Source: Diphasiastrum complanatum (Eukaryota; Streptophyta; Lycopodiopsida; Lycopodiales; Lycopodiaceae). From it: a stretch of DNA of 64,000 bases. The stretch spans positions 43,176,223-43,240,222 of the forward strand of contig CM055095.1 in NCBI GenBank assembly GCA_029204225.1, given 5' to 3'. Under the pieces are notes generated by a model. That model was given only the letters and a program-made list of their open reading frames with translations, ran no database searches and had not been told where the DNA came from. Made by a program: the position numbers and the translations under genes. Positions 37,792 through 48,750 of this stretch are shown here, piece by piece (position 1 is the first letter of the stretch; every line of letters begins with the position of its first letter).

Positions 37792-39478
37792 AATGATGAA
37801 TGTATAGCCAAAGGCTTTAAGCAAGGTAGATTGTTTAAGCTTGATGCTAATGTTGTAGTGGAGAGTGTTAACTTGGCTGGAGTTATCAAAGGTGGAACTG
37901 TGGCACAAAAGGTTGGGCCACCCCAACTACAAAGCCATGAAATCTATGGCTACAAAGGAGCTTGTAATTGGACTCCCCAAGCATTTGTCAAAGTGTGGGA
38001 AGAGATGTGAAGCATGCAGCCTCTCAAAGGCTCACAAACTACCCTTCTCAAGATCTACATCAAGATCAAACTCTCCTCTTGAACTCATCCATTCGGATGT
38101 TCATAGTTTTTCACATGAGCCTAATGGTAGTGCCAAGTACTATGTAATCTTCATTGATGACTATTCTAGATTTTGTTGGATGTACCTCTTGTCTAGCAAA
38201 TCAATGGTGTTTGATTCTTTTGTAAAGTTCAAGACTTTGGTAGAAAATCAACTTAGTACCAAGATTAAGGTATTAAGGAGTGATAATGGAGGTGAATATA
38301 TCTCCAATAAGTTGATTGACTTTTGTAGTTCTAATGGCATAAAGAGGGAGTTGTCATGTCCATACACCCCTCAACAAAATGGAGTGAGTGAGAGAAGAAA
38401 TAGATCTCTTTCTGAGTGTGCTAAGGCCTTAAGGCTAGATGCTTCTCTATCCAAACCATTTTGGGGTGAAGCAATAACTTGTGCTAACTATTTGTGCAAT
38501 AGATTGCCAAACCAAGCCATTGGAGGAATCACACCATTTGAAGCTCTATTTGGAGAGAAGCCCAATCTCAAAGATCTCAAAGTTTTTGGATCCACTTGCT
38601 ATGTACACCAATCCTTGGATAAGAGAAGGAAGGATGATGCAACATCCATCAAAGGCATCTTTGTGGGATATGGTGAGAATAGCAAAGCTTATAGAGTCTT
38701 CAATCCCATCACTAGCAAGGTGATAGTGAGTAGGGATGTTATTTTTTATGAAGGACATGCTTGTGAGTTGGATGATAATGCTACTAATCATCTTGATGCC
38801 AAGGATCATGCTAGGATGGAGGAGGAGCTTCCAAGTGAAGAAGAACTTGAGGATCCACCTCAAGATGCAAGAACTCCAAGAACTCCAAGAAGTTCTGCAA
38901 GGGCAAGATCCGAGCCGTTGAGGCTCACCTATGATGGTCAAGGTGATCAAAGGGAAGGCTCATCATCTTTCACATCTTACACCTTTCTTACTTCAATGTT
39001 AGATGAGCCAACATGCTATGAAGATGCTTGTAAGTCTAAAAGTTGGATGGATGCTATGCAAGTAGAGTTTGATGCTCTTATTGAGAATCATACTTGGGAT
39101 CTTGTGGATCTTCCTCAAGGGAAGAAACCTCTTGATTGCAAGGGGGTGTTTAGATTGAAGTATAATCAAGATGGATCAATAAGCAAGCATAAAGCTAGGC
39201 TTGTTGCCAAAGGTTTTTTACAAATCAAAGGCATTGACTATGATGAGACTTTTGCTCCTGTGGCTAAGCTTGTTACTATCAGGTTGATCATTAGTCTTGC
39301 TACAACCTTCAATTGGGAGCTATTCCAACTTGACTTCACAAATGCATTCCTCAATGGTTATTTGGAGGAAGAGATCTACATGAGGCAACCCGAGGGCTTC
39401 ATCAAGGCAAAGCATGAAGGAAAGGTGTGTTTTTTGAAGAAGAGCCTTTATGGGCTCAAGCAAGCACCTAGAGCATGA
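37792..39478 (+). pseudogene. integrase and N-terminal reverse transcriptase of copia A
   Basis: After the 37789 stop the original frame continues to about 37890, where an extra G (AAAGGTGG) shifts to the frame that stays open to TGA at 39476-39478. Pre-integrase zinc motif: WHKRLGHPN ... CEAC. All three integrase acidic residues are present: Asp in LIHSDV, Asp in LRSDNGGEY, Glu in NGVSERRN. Reverse transcriptase begins around HKARLVAKGF and has catalytic QLDFTNAFL and SLYGLKQAPRA. The final stop replaces the Trp normally following PRA. Confidence 0.92.
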
Positions 39479-40602
39479 TACTCTAGGCTAAACTCTTTTC
39501 TCATTTCCATCAATTTTGTAATGAGTGCCTATGATCCATCATTGTATATAAGTTTTCATGATGGCATGATCATTATTCTTGTTTTGTATGTAGATGACAT
39601 TATCTTGAGTGGTAATGATCTAGATGGAATTAGAGATGTAAAAATTGCTTTAGCAAAAGAGTTTAAGATGGTAGATCTCGGCCTATTGAGCTTCATTCTT
39701 GGAATAGAGGTTATTAGAGGATGTGATTTTAGCTTCATTTGTCAATCTAAATATGCTACATCCATCCTAGATAGATTTGGAATGAAGAATTGTAAAGGCA
39801 TTGAGACACCAATGGAGCAACATGTAAAAGCATCTATTGGTTGTGATGAAGCATCCTTTGAGGACATCACATTATATAGAAGGCTTATTGGCTCCTTGAT
39901 CTATTTAACTATGACTAGACCTGATCTTAGTTATAGTGTTGGAAAGTTAAGCCAATTCATGCAAAGTCCTCTAGTTTCACATTGGAAGATGGCCAAAAGA
40001 GTTCTTAGATACATTTCATTCACTAAGAATTTTGGTATTTTGTATAGAGGAACTAATCTTTGCTTAAGAGCCTATAGTGACTCGGATTTTGCAGGTGACA
40101 AAGTGGATAGAAGATCAACAAGTGCCTTTGCCACCTTTCTATGTGATGAAGTAGTATCATGGCTTTCTAAAAAGCAAGATACCATCTCCCTATCTTCCAC
40201 AGAATCCGAATACAAGGCCTTGACATCAACATGCAAGGAGGTCTTGTGGCTCAAAAGGCTATTGGTGGAGCTTCATGTCATGGAGGAGGAGATTCCTATC
40301 ATCTATTGTGACAACCAATCAGCCCAATCACTTGCAACTAATCCTACATTCCATGCAAGGAGCAAACACATCGAAATTGCTCATCTTTCGTGAGGGAAAA
40401 AGTGTAAGCTAAAGAGATCAAGCTCCAACATCTGCCATCATCAAGTTGCTTGGCTGATTTGTTTACTAAACCTTTACCTAAAGATTCATTTGTCAAGCTT
40501 AGATCTTCAATTGGAGTTATTGATAAAAGCATTGTGATCTCCAAGGCTAGATTTGAGGAGGAGTGTGAAAAATTGCCTACATTGGCAAATCTAGCCATGT
40601 AG
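39479..40602 (+). pseudogene. C-terminal reverse transcriptase and RNase H of copia A
   Basis: Same frame as the upstream part. The YVDD active site is at 39587-39598, followed by FILGIEV and a complete RNase H with SDSDFAGD, SLSSTESEY and YCDNQSA. At about 40383 a one-base loss in the HHF codons shifts the frame, giving an early TGA at 40391-40393. In the shifted frame the C-terminus can be followed (LADLFTKPLPKD, then a stop at 40600). Confidence 0.92.
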
Positions 40603-40717
40603 AATATTGTACATTTTGTCAATATTGTTTGTTGGTTACTTGAATGGCCAAAGTGCCACTTGTACATACACACCTAAAGTAGGTTACCACGAGTCAAGAG
40701 GAGTGGTTGTGTCTATA

Positions 40718-41254
40718 TGGTAGTGATTCCTACTTTGTAGGATCTAGACCATGATTTATGATGAGATTTGTACCTACCATGCACCTACCAAGCATAACTC
40801 TTGGATCTAGGCTAGGGTTTTCACATTAGGGCAAGAAAGTGGAGTCTACTTCCTTATTACATGCTGGATTTTCACCTAACTTTGCAAAGGAAGTGTGTTT
40901 TACTATGTATTCCCATTCTCCATAGTGAGAAAATAGAAACTTTTTGGAGCCTCAAGGAGAAACTCGAGTTTCCTCTCATTGTATGGTGATTACTCTATTT
41001 TTCCAATGAAACCCAGCTTTGGCACTTTGTAAACACTGTCTACAGGCCGTACTACAGCCTTATTTCCACACGTGTGGAGTTGGATTATACTAATTGATCA
41101 ATATTTTGATTGTCTCTACTTGTTTCCTATCAAGCTGCTAAACTAGATCTTGTTTTCTGATGACTAGTTTCTGATAGATTGTTTAACAAGCATACAATCA
41201 CCTTGTGGATCATTCAAAGATCCATTTATGGTCCTTAGTACTGTACTTTTCACA
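40718..41254 (+). repeat. 3' LTR of copia A
   Basis: TGGTAGTGATTCC ... CTTTTCACA, preceded by a weak purine-rich tract (GTCAAGAGGAGTGG). Has GGATTATACTAATTGATC near its middle, which the 5' copy lacks. Confidence 0.95.
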
Positions 41255-41354
41255 AATCATAACTAAAAATTCAACACATTTTCTTACTAAAACATCTCAA
41301 AAGTTTCACTTTTCTTAGACTAAGCCTTGTAAAATGAGAAAAATATGAGTAACG

Positions 41355-41852
41355 ACCTATGTTGAGCATAGGTTATGTTGAGGTCCTGAGTAACAACCTA
41401 TGCTCAGCATAAGATGTCAGCATGATGTGTCTATTCTTATCACCTATCGACCTATGCTGAGCATAGGTTGCATCTCTAGTTCTCTTCTAACCTATGCTAA
41501 GCATAGGTTAGCAAGCAGCATGCGAAGACATCCTATGTTGAGCATAGGTGGGACTCGAGCACGCGAGTGACAACCTATGTTGAGCATAGGTTAGAAGAGG
41601 ACTAGAGAGACAACCTATGCTCGGCATAGGTTGAAACGTGGTAAGAATAGAAATATCCCGCCGGCTTCCTATGTTGAGCATAGGTTTTTACTTAGGACCC
41701 GAACACAGCCTATGCTCAGCATAGGTTAGAGGAGAGGACTCGTGTAGCCACCTATGCTGAGCATATGTCACCCAAGTTTTAAGAAGAAGAACACTAGCTA
41801 AAACCTTAATATTTAGTAATGCAATAATTTAGTACCCATGCTAAGCATAGAA
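41355..41852. repeat. array of eleven 19-bp palindromes
   Basis: Eleven copies of ACCTATGCTGAGCATAGGT or close variants start at 41355, 41396, 41450, 41490, 41531, 41573, 41613, 41667, 41708, 41750 and 41834. Each has 9-bp arms around one central base (G, C, A or T). Centre-to-centre spacing is 40-54 bp except the last (84). Spacer sequences are unrelated. The best copies are perfect palindromes, and changes fall mainly in the third-from-centre and outermost positions. Each can form a hairpin or bind a symmetric protein dimer. It lies between the copia A 3' LTR and the unrecognised gene at 42282. Confidence 0.93.
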
Positions 41853-42281
41853 CAAAGTTAAAAAATGACAATAATCTTACCATCAAGAAATGTGTGAGCG
41901 AGAACGTATGCAATATACTTTAAAAATCCGTGACTTTGTCATAGCAAGAGCTCTGGCAACATGTATGCTTCTGAATTCGTAGATGAGGTGAGTTATGCTT
42001 GGACTACGGTCCATAGATATTTTTTTTTTCAGACCCTTGCCTCACGCCGATTTGGAGCATGAGACTCAACTCACTTCTTGCCGACCTCGAGCTTGCGTCG
42101 GGACCGTGTTGTCGTGACTCACCTCACCTCACCTCACGCCGACCTCGAGCGCACTCGGATCTGATACTCGGTTTTCTGATATCTCTTTCGAGCGCATAGG
42201 ACGTTGTAGTCTTGTTTGAACTTGCATGTTGCGCCTGAGTCCAATATTCAAATTTTTTCTTTCTGTATTTTTTTTGTTGAA
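41853..42281. other. spacer between palindrome array and unknown gene
   Basis: More GC-rich than its surroundings at 42040-42190, with repeated words GCCGACCTCGAGC and CTCACCTCACCTCACC. It may be the promoter or leader of the plus-strand gene that follows. No TATA box can be assigned with confidence. Confidence 0.35.
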
Positions 42282-43622
42282 ATGTCTAATTTTGATTCTA
42301 GTTTGCTATCTTTTTTTCATGAATTTGGTATTAGTAATATTATGGAGTATTTCAAATCTCTTTTTTCTCGTTTTCTTTTTGTTCTTCCTTCTATTATTGA
42401 GGATCCTGGTGTGGAAGCTTTTTCAGAGATTTATCTCAGATTTAAGTCTCTGCTCAGTACTCCCTTGTTCAGATCTCGTAATAAGAACATGATTCATAGA
42501 TGACTGTCCAATTCACAATAAAAAAATGTAGATTTGTAGAGTTTCAATCTACATTTATTTTTTTTTCTTTTGTTAAATGTTTTTGATGATTTGGAGGCTA
42601 TCCTTTTTACTTCTGAAGTTGTTTCTTCCAGCGGTACAAAATCTGAAAAGTCGAAGACTGTAGATATTAATTTTTTTATTTATTGATATGAGCGTTAGTT
42701 TAGATGATTGTACAGTTTCTGATCGTGCACAAAATAGGGCATCGTTTATAGGCCCAAGAGTTACTAATACCATTTTTCCTTCTAATCAATTTTTTATCAC
42801 ATTGCCTACTTATAATATAGATAATAATTCTTTTTTGACACTATCGGATATATCCGATCTTTTTGATGTCACAGAGGCCAAGACTCTTTGCACTTTGAGC
42901 AAAGAGCTTCATGAATTTTCAGATATAATTGATTATGATGCTGATGATCTTCTCCCTAGTGTTGACGATGTAAATAAGGATGAGTTTTATTCAGGAAAAA
43001 ATTGCTTGAAAATGGATGTGGAGGAAATGTGCCAAAAGGAAAATGATCTTCCTTCTGACGAGGAGTTCTTCGGATTTCAAAGTCAGTTTGGTTTTTAAAA
43101 ACCAACTGTTTATTCACCAACCTTATTGACATCGAAAGGTGGACATAATATTGATGGAGAGGCAGTAATCGAGAAAGACAAAGCTGAATGCGTAAGTTTT
43201 GTATCTTATCTTGTACTAATAGATCCGTAATGTTAGATTTTATACTAGAGTTTACTTTGCACTTTTTCATTTCAGAAAACAATTTTTCTTGGTGATTTTG
43301 CAATTCGTCGAGATGGGCAAAAATCCTTTGTTGGAGAATTTTCAAGAGATCATGCACTAGGGATTATCCGAAATTCTTCAAGAATAATGAGATAAGTGTT
43401 CATTCAAAGTTTCATCAAGATGGTGATAAAATGATTATGGCAATCAAGGCACTTTCTCATTTTCTTGGAGGACATAATTTTAATAGGGCGCATAAAATAA
43501 TTTTTGTTAAGAAAAATGTTGCACTTAAGATTTTAGGATATGGTCCAGTGAATTCCATGTTCAGATCATCTCATTTTGCATTGTATGCAGCCTACGTTGA
43601 TCTGAGTAAGCATGAAAACTAA
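42282..43622 (+). pseudogene. unrecognised multi-exon gene relic 1
   Basis: I do not recognise the family. Three coding-like blocks: 42282-42503 (MSNFDSSLLSFFHEFG start, 74 codons), 42688-43098 (136 codons, acidic, rich in Asp/Ser/Leu; contains LSDISDLFD and DADDLLPSVDD) and 43390-43622 (KMIMAIKALSHFLGGHNF, then GYGPVNSMF). A probable intron runs from GTAAGT at 43193 to TTTCAG at 43275. A stop at 43096 and a frameshift near 43390 separate the blocks. Codon use and amino-acid composition look protein-like, not random. Its position beside the palindrome array and transposon genes suggests a mobile-element gene. Confidence 0.5.
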
Positions 43623-44201
43623 GAGCTTTTGGATTCTTATGAGAGAAGGAAATTGTTGTATGATTTTAAATTACAACTTTTATTAGAGAAAGTGTCAAAG
43701 CGGAGTAGATATTGGATAACCGAACTTTGTAAAATTTTCATTTAATATACAAAATCTCTCTGTGTGTCTATTGACTATTGGCTTGTATAAATTTGCATGC
43801 TTTTTGAATTTTTTTTATAATCCGTCGATTTTGTATTATGACGAATTTGGATTCTTCTATGAAACCATTGGAAAAGTTGCAATAGATAATTGTTCTTTAT
43901 GCTAGTCCCACCATGTTCTATACTTTTATGAAATGCCGCTCTTGCTTGCCAATGAGATTTTTCCATTCCTTGCGATGACTATATGCTAAGACTTTCACAA
44001 TTTCTTGCAAAGAATGTCGAATGATGCCGTAATATGTGCTACATGTCATAAAAACAAAATACAAATTATTACCAAAAGTATCTAAATTAATTGCACGTGT
44101 TTGTCTACACTAGTGCAACATCAAAATCTTACCATATAATGAGTTATATGATCTAAACCCCATGCACTTCAAACTGCATCCACAAATTCACTAGTTGTTT
44201 T

Positions 44202-44785
44202 CTATATTATTTGTACATCAGTATTTGAAATTTTATCTTTTCTCAAGTATCCCACCATGTTGTCTAATTTTCTCCAAACTTTTACTTTGTGTACACGAGT
44301 AGGACCTTCTTCGAAATCTTGAGTTGCAGCTATTATCTCTTTCCAAACTGAGTATTGAATCTTGGATTGTTTGCCAGAATAATTTGATAAAAATCTACGA
44401 GCTTTGGATCCTCCAATGCTCGACTTGCATGGAATATTTCTTGTTATACCTGATAGCTTGTCATCTTTTTTTATTTTAACGTGGCCTTTATGTAAGCCTA
44501 CTTTAGACAACACATCCTCTAATCTGGAAATAGCTTCCTTCACAGCTGCCTTTGGCTCGGAATTCCATGCAAACAAGATGTGAAGATATATTATTTTTTC
44601 TTTTATACGCACCTCTGCATGCAATGTACAAATATGAATATTTGAAGAGGAATCAGTAGTACGGGTTTCCAATTAGGATCTTCTCGATCTCTTGATATTT
44701 CTACACTCCTTGTCATGTCTTTTTTTGTCTTCATGCAATACAAACAAGGGTGTTTAGAGTTAGCACCATGGGATACATTGAACAT
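44202..44785 (-). pseudogene. unrecognised gene relic 2 (Cys-X2-Cys motif)
   Basis: Read on the minus strand: HGANSKHPCLYCMKTKKDM from 44770, then, after a frame change, TLHAEVRIKEKI, KAAVKEAISRLEDVL and a basic stretch to TDVQII. The small CPxxC-like motif after an ANS-x-PC context, followed by LHAEVRI, recalls poorly described transposase-like proteins of plants and other eukaryotes, but I cannot name the family. 156 codons are open in the second block. It converges on relic 1, with 580 bp between them. Confidence 0.45.
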
Positions 44786-46148
44786 ACATTTTAATGTCTT
44801 TAGATCTCCTGCTAAATGCCATTATATCTTGTAGCATGTATTGTTGTTGGATTTTCCTCCAACAAAAATACGCAATATTTTGTTCACCAAATTAATTCAC
44901 CTGATGCGTGGCCCAAAATCTATGCATTAAAGACTTTGACAAGATCTTGGCAATGTTGATTTAAAAACGGTTCAATGTTACTAGTTTTCTACATATGCAT
45001 TGTTACAATTTCCACCTACCCATCACTTGCTAATTTTAACTCCTCTTTAATGCATACTCGTGGACTGTAATTTTGCTCCGTTGATTTGGTATACGTTTTA
45101 TTTGTCTAAATTAATAATTTTCATGAATTGCAATATTGCTCCCTTGAATTGGATTTCGAAAATGTCAATACAATGGCACATGAAAGATGTTCCAGTATAA
45201 TAATTCGATACTAAAATACTTTCTAAACCTACCTATATAGCCCAATGAGAAGCAAAAAATATATTTTTTAGTTTTAACTTTGGTAACAAGCACACTTTGC
45301 TTTTGATTACAGCCGGTTTCAAAAAAAAACATCTAGCATGCACCCAAGACAAAAACTTAGTTGCACCATAATACAGTAAGATTACCAAACACAATATATC
45401 CAACATGTTTTTTTTTTTTACAAATGTAGGTAGTTTCACTCCATTTCATCTAACTATGACACTATATGTAAAAGCAAATGACAAACAAAACCTGTAAAAA
45501 GCTCAAATACATTGACGCTCATGCATAAAGCATACAACATACTCTCCTTTATTTTCATATTAATAAAGAATGTTAACACCATAATCTCATCAACAATACA
45601 TCCAAAGTAACTAATTACAAGTATTTGTTGATGTTAGTTTGCGCAATATTTCATGCACCAGGATTTTCCACCTGATGGATGGCCAAAAGTCTACGCATTA
45701 AAAACATTGACAAGATTTTGGCAATGGTAATCAAGAAATGTTCAATGTTGTAATATGCATTTTACAATACCCACTTATCCATCACATTGTTAGAATACCT
45801 ACCTACTATGCACTTAAATAAGAAACTTAGTCACATCATAATACAATAAAATTATCAAACACAACACACATTCAAGATGCTCTAATTTTGTAAATGTAGG
45901 TAGTTTCACTCCTTCATATCCAAGTATCACAATACACATGAAAATAAAAAAATGAACCAAAGAAAAATGGCTTCAAGAAACTCAAATACACCAAGAATCA
46001 TGAATAAAGCATACAATTTGCTTCTTTTTTATATTAATAAAGAATGCAACTGCTATAATCTCAACAGCAACACGTCTAAAATAATCTCATCAACGGCACG
46101 TCTAATCTCATCTACATCTTATGAAAATCAAACACTCTTCTAGTTGAT
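44786..46148. repeat. degenerate direct repeats, non-coding
   Basis: 44873-45030 and 45641-45800 share ACCTGATG..TGGCC, ATTAAA.AC.TTGACAAGAT and TTGGCAATG; 45400-45450 and 45885-45930 share AAATGTAGGTAGTTTCACTCC. Two or three diverged copies of a unit of about 750 bp are implied. No gene seen. Confidence 0.55.
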
Positions 46149-46365
46149 GTGTTCACTGCACATGTAAATCACACATTACAACTAGCCCCATTCACATTGA
46201 AGTACCTGAAACACAATCACAAATATTGCAATCTCATATCACTACCCAAGCAATGCCCATTAATATGCTCATTGCCACATGTAGATCACACATTACAACT
46301 AGCCCCATACACATCAAGGTACTTGACACAATCACAAATATTGCAATCTAATATTACTACCCAGA
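46149..46365. repeat. two-copy tandem repeat of about 115 bp
   Basis: CACACATTACAACTAGCCCC...CACAATCACAAATATTGCAATCT occurs at 46169-46236 and again at 46290-46350. Non-coding. Confidence 0.7.
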
Positions 46366-46379
46366 CAATGCCTACACAG

Positions 46380-46525
46380 CACCCTTGTGGAAAAATACGA
46401 ATCAATCGACTAGCATTTTTTTTTGCACGTCCATTTTTTGTGTGATTATGACAAACTATCATAAACTTGTGAACATTGTGTCCGCTAATTATGAATCCTC
46501 CAAAGTATTGAACATGTCGATACAA
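46380..46525 (-). pseudogene. possible DUF4216-like scrap of CACTA B
   Basis: The minus frame gives FGGFIISGHNVHKFMIVCHNH and THxKNGRAKKN-like residues, loosely like the GY-x-FHT ... RTQNSGV part of CACTA C-termini. Weak; could be chance. Confidence 0.2.
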
Positions 46526-47159
46526 TGTTGAAAGTGAATACCTTGACTATTGAACATGTCTACTGTTAATATTGACATCAAACTAAAATCATAAATTGAT
46601 ATGTTGTGTACCTGTTCTTTTCTTTTGGGAAAAATAATAATATCATGCAAAAATTAAGTGAAGAGAATGTATTTTCCAACAATACAACTACATAAAACCT
46701 GTTCAGATATTATTGTCTATCTGATAAAGTATTATGATCCACCACCTAAAAATACTGGATATTTTAGCTTGTAAAAAACCAATCATTGTGATTATTAATC
46801 ATTTGATGCTATTAGTTAATATCTAGGTTCTAAGCTAAGTTGAAGATCGGAATTTGCTTACAGTTGCAAACAAATCATGTATTCGTGTTGGATTTTTTAC
46901 AGCCGTTTGAAAGCCTGCCCAACAAATGGATACTATCAATCACTATTAAATAAGTATATGTCAAAGAATAATTATAGCCATAGTAGTATATCATGTGAAT
47001 GTCAAGAATTACTAGTTGTATGTAACTGTAAACAAACTCCTATGTACACAAGATAGACATTGCTTGAATGATTACTTGAGCATTAACCTAATCCTAGATA
47101 CTCATGCATTGTCCACATTACAATGGCATGTAGTGTAAACTCCCTCTAGGGGTGCAAAA

Positions 47160-48304
47160 TGTCATATACATTCATCCCCTTCCACTAATCTTCCAACTCG
47201 TCAATAAGCGGTTCCTTGCGTTGGCCAGGAATTAGAAGTGCCAATATAATGTGTCTCTTTTTTGTACTAAACCAAGGAGGAATATTATAATTTACCAAGC
47301 AAATAGACCAAATGGACCACGTAGTTGCTCGTACACCAAAGGGGTTCACACCATCTGTTGCAAGACCAAATCTCACATTTCTTGACTCATTGGCAAAGCT
47401 TGGATACTCTTTGTTGATGTGCTTCCATGCAGGTGAATCTGAAGGTACCCTCATTATCCCATCCGTAGAGGTATGGTGTGCATGTCAGTCCATAAGTTGT
47501 GCAAGAGATTTACAATGAAATAATTGTTGCAATCATAAAATTACTGAAAAATGTCGTAAGACTTTGCACGGAAAGGTTGCCCCTTGCAAATCATCTCTAT
47601 ATCGAGGAGTATCACAAATGGGACATTTCTTGAGTGTTTCGTACCTTCCTCGATATAAAATACAATCTTTTAGACATGCCTGATATTGCTTGTAGTTCAT
47701 CTAGATGTTAGACAACATCTTTCGTGCCTCATCTCTTGTCTCAGGCATGACATTTTCTTCTGGAAAATTTTGTTTTTCAATACTCTATACATGACAAAAG
47801 AAGTTATTGTAAAAAAATTATCACTAGATGTCCAAATTGTGAATTTTGTTTCAAAGCAAAAATGACAAGTAGATGAAAAAAAATTTACTCAAATAATGAT
47901 GTGAGGCTTTGGTTACTCCATCTATATTTGGCTTGAAGATTTAATAGAAGTAGAGAAATCGCCAAACGAGATGTCTTTGCTCCAGGATACAATGCGGTCT
48001 TTGATTCTTCACGCAATTTCTTTTCTTCTTTAGACAAAAGTGCCTCCTCATCTTGTTCATTGTGTCTAGCTGCACTATTGTTCTCGTACATATCATCCAA
48101 CATGTCTCCCATGACTTCAAATTCATCATTCATTGGAAGCTCATTTTCATCGTTGGAACTTGTTTGCGAAGAAGTAGATCTAGATGAGCTAGATTCAGAT
48201 GCATTAGTCTCTTGATTAATGCGCTCATCAATTTCCATCATCTCTTTTAAGCCTTGACGTAGACGACGAGGTAATTGCTTTATATGAGGACCATTGTATT
48301 GCAT
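47160..48304 (-). pseudogene. TNP2 transposase of CACTA B
   Basis: The minus strand opens with a basic then acidic region, then TALYPGAKTSRLAI and YRWSNQSLTSLFE (TNP2 start; ORF 48304-47885). After an intron-like gap comes MPETRDEARKMLSN, CPICDTPRYRDD, KVLRHF, LAQLMDWHA and MRVPSDSPAWKHINKEYP. The last part, 47454-47185, is open for 89 codons and ends with NYNIPPWFSTKKRHIILA and LIPGQRKEPLIDELED. These blocks follow the TNP2 family closely, more so than element A. Stops near 47700 and 47615 and frame changes inactivate it. Confidence 0.85.
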
Positions 48305-48750
48305 TCGTCATCTACGTCGACCATTACGAGGATTATTGTCTCCAACGCTAAATGAGGATGAAGAATCCTATATACCAAAATAACAAGAAGTAGGTTGAAA
48401 CAATGCTTGATAAACATTTCCTCCCAATACTTGATAGATCTAAATGTTGCATATGAATATAAATTACCTCTTTGTTTAAGAAGTATGAACATACCAATGT
48501 ATCTATTAGACATTTTTCTTTTCAACTTATTAACATTCAATGAACTCAAGAATTGCACGCTTCTACATATTTACATATTTATGAATTTCACATTCATTAG
48601 CTTTCACTTATTACCTTATGTAAACATCTAGGCAAATGATGAATAATGCTTCTAACATTTGACATATTTAATGACACAAACCAAATACAATCAAGATGCA
48701 TGGATTATACATCTCTGCATATCAACAAAATTTAAATCTTCACATTTGAC

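Larger units (their letters stand above)
35411..41254 (+). mobile_element. Ty1/copia element A, nearly complete
   Basis: A 5.8-kb element with both LTRs, a primer-binding site and a full gag-protease-integrase-reverse transcriptase-RNase H order, typical of copia. LTRs of 518 and 537 bp differ at about nine positions plus a 19-bp indel. At least three premature stops and two frameshifts inactivate it. Flanking pentamers (TTTTT left, AATCA right) do not match, so no target duplication is visible. Confidence 0.93.

Noticed and set aside
41355-41852. CRISPR-like array
   Set aside because: Repeats with spacers superficially resemble one, but the repeats are short perfect palindromes, there are no cas genes, and the surroundings are plant transposons.
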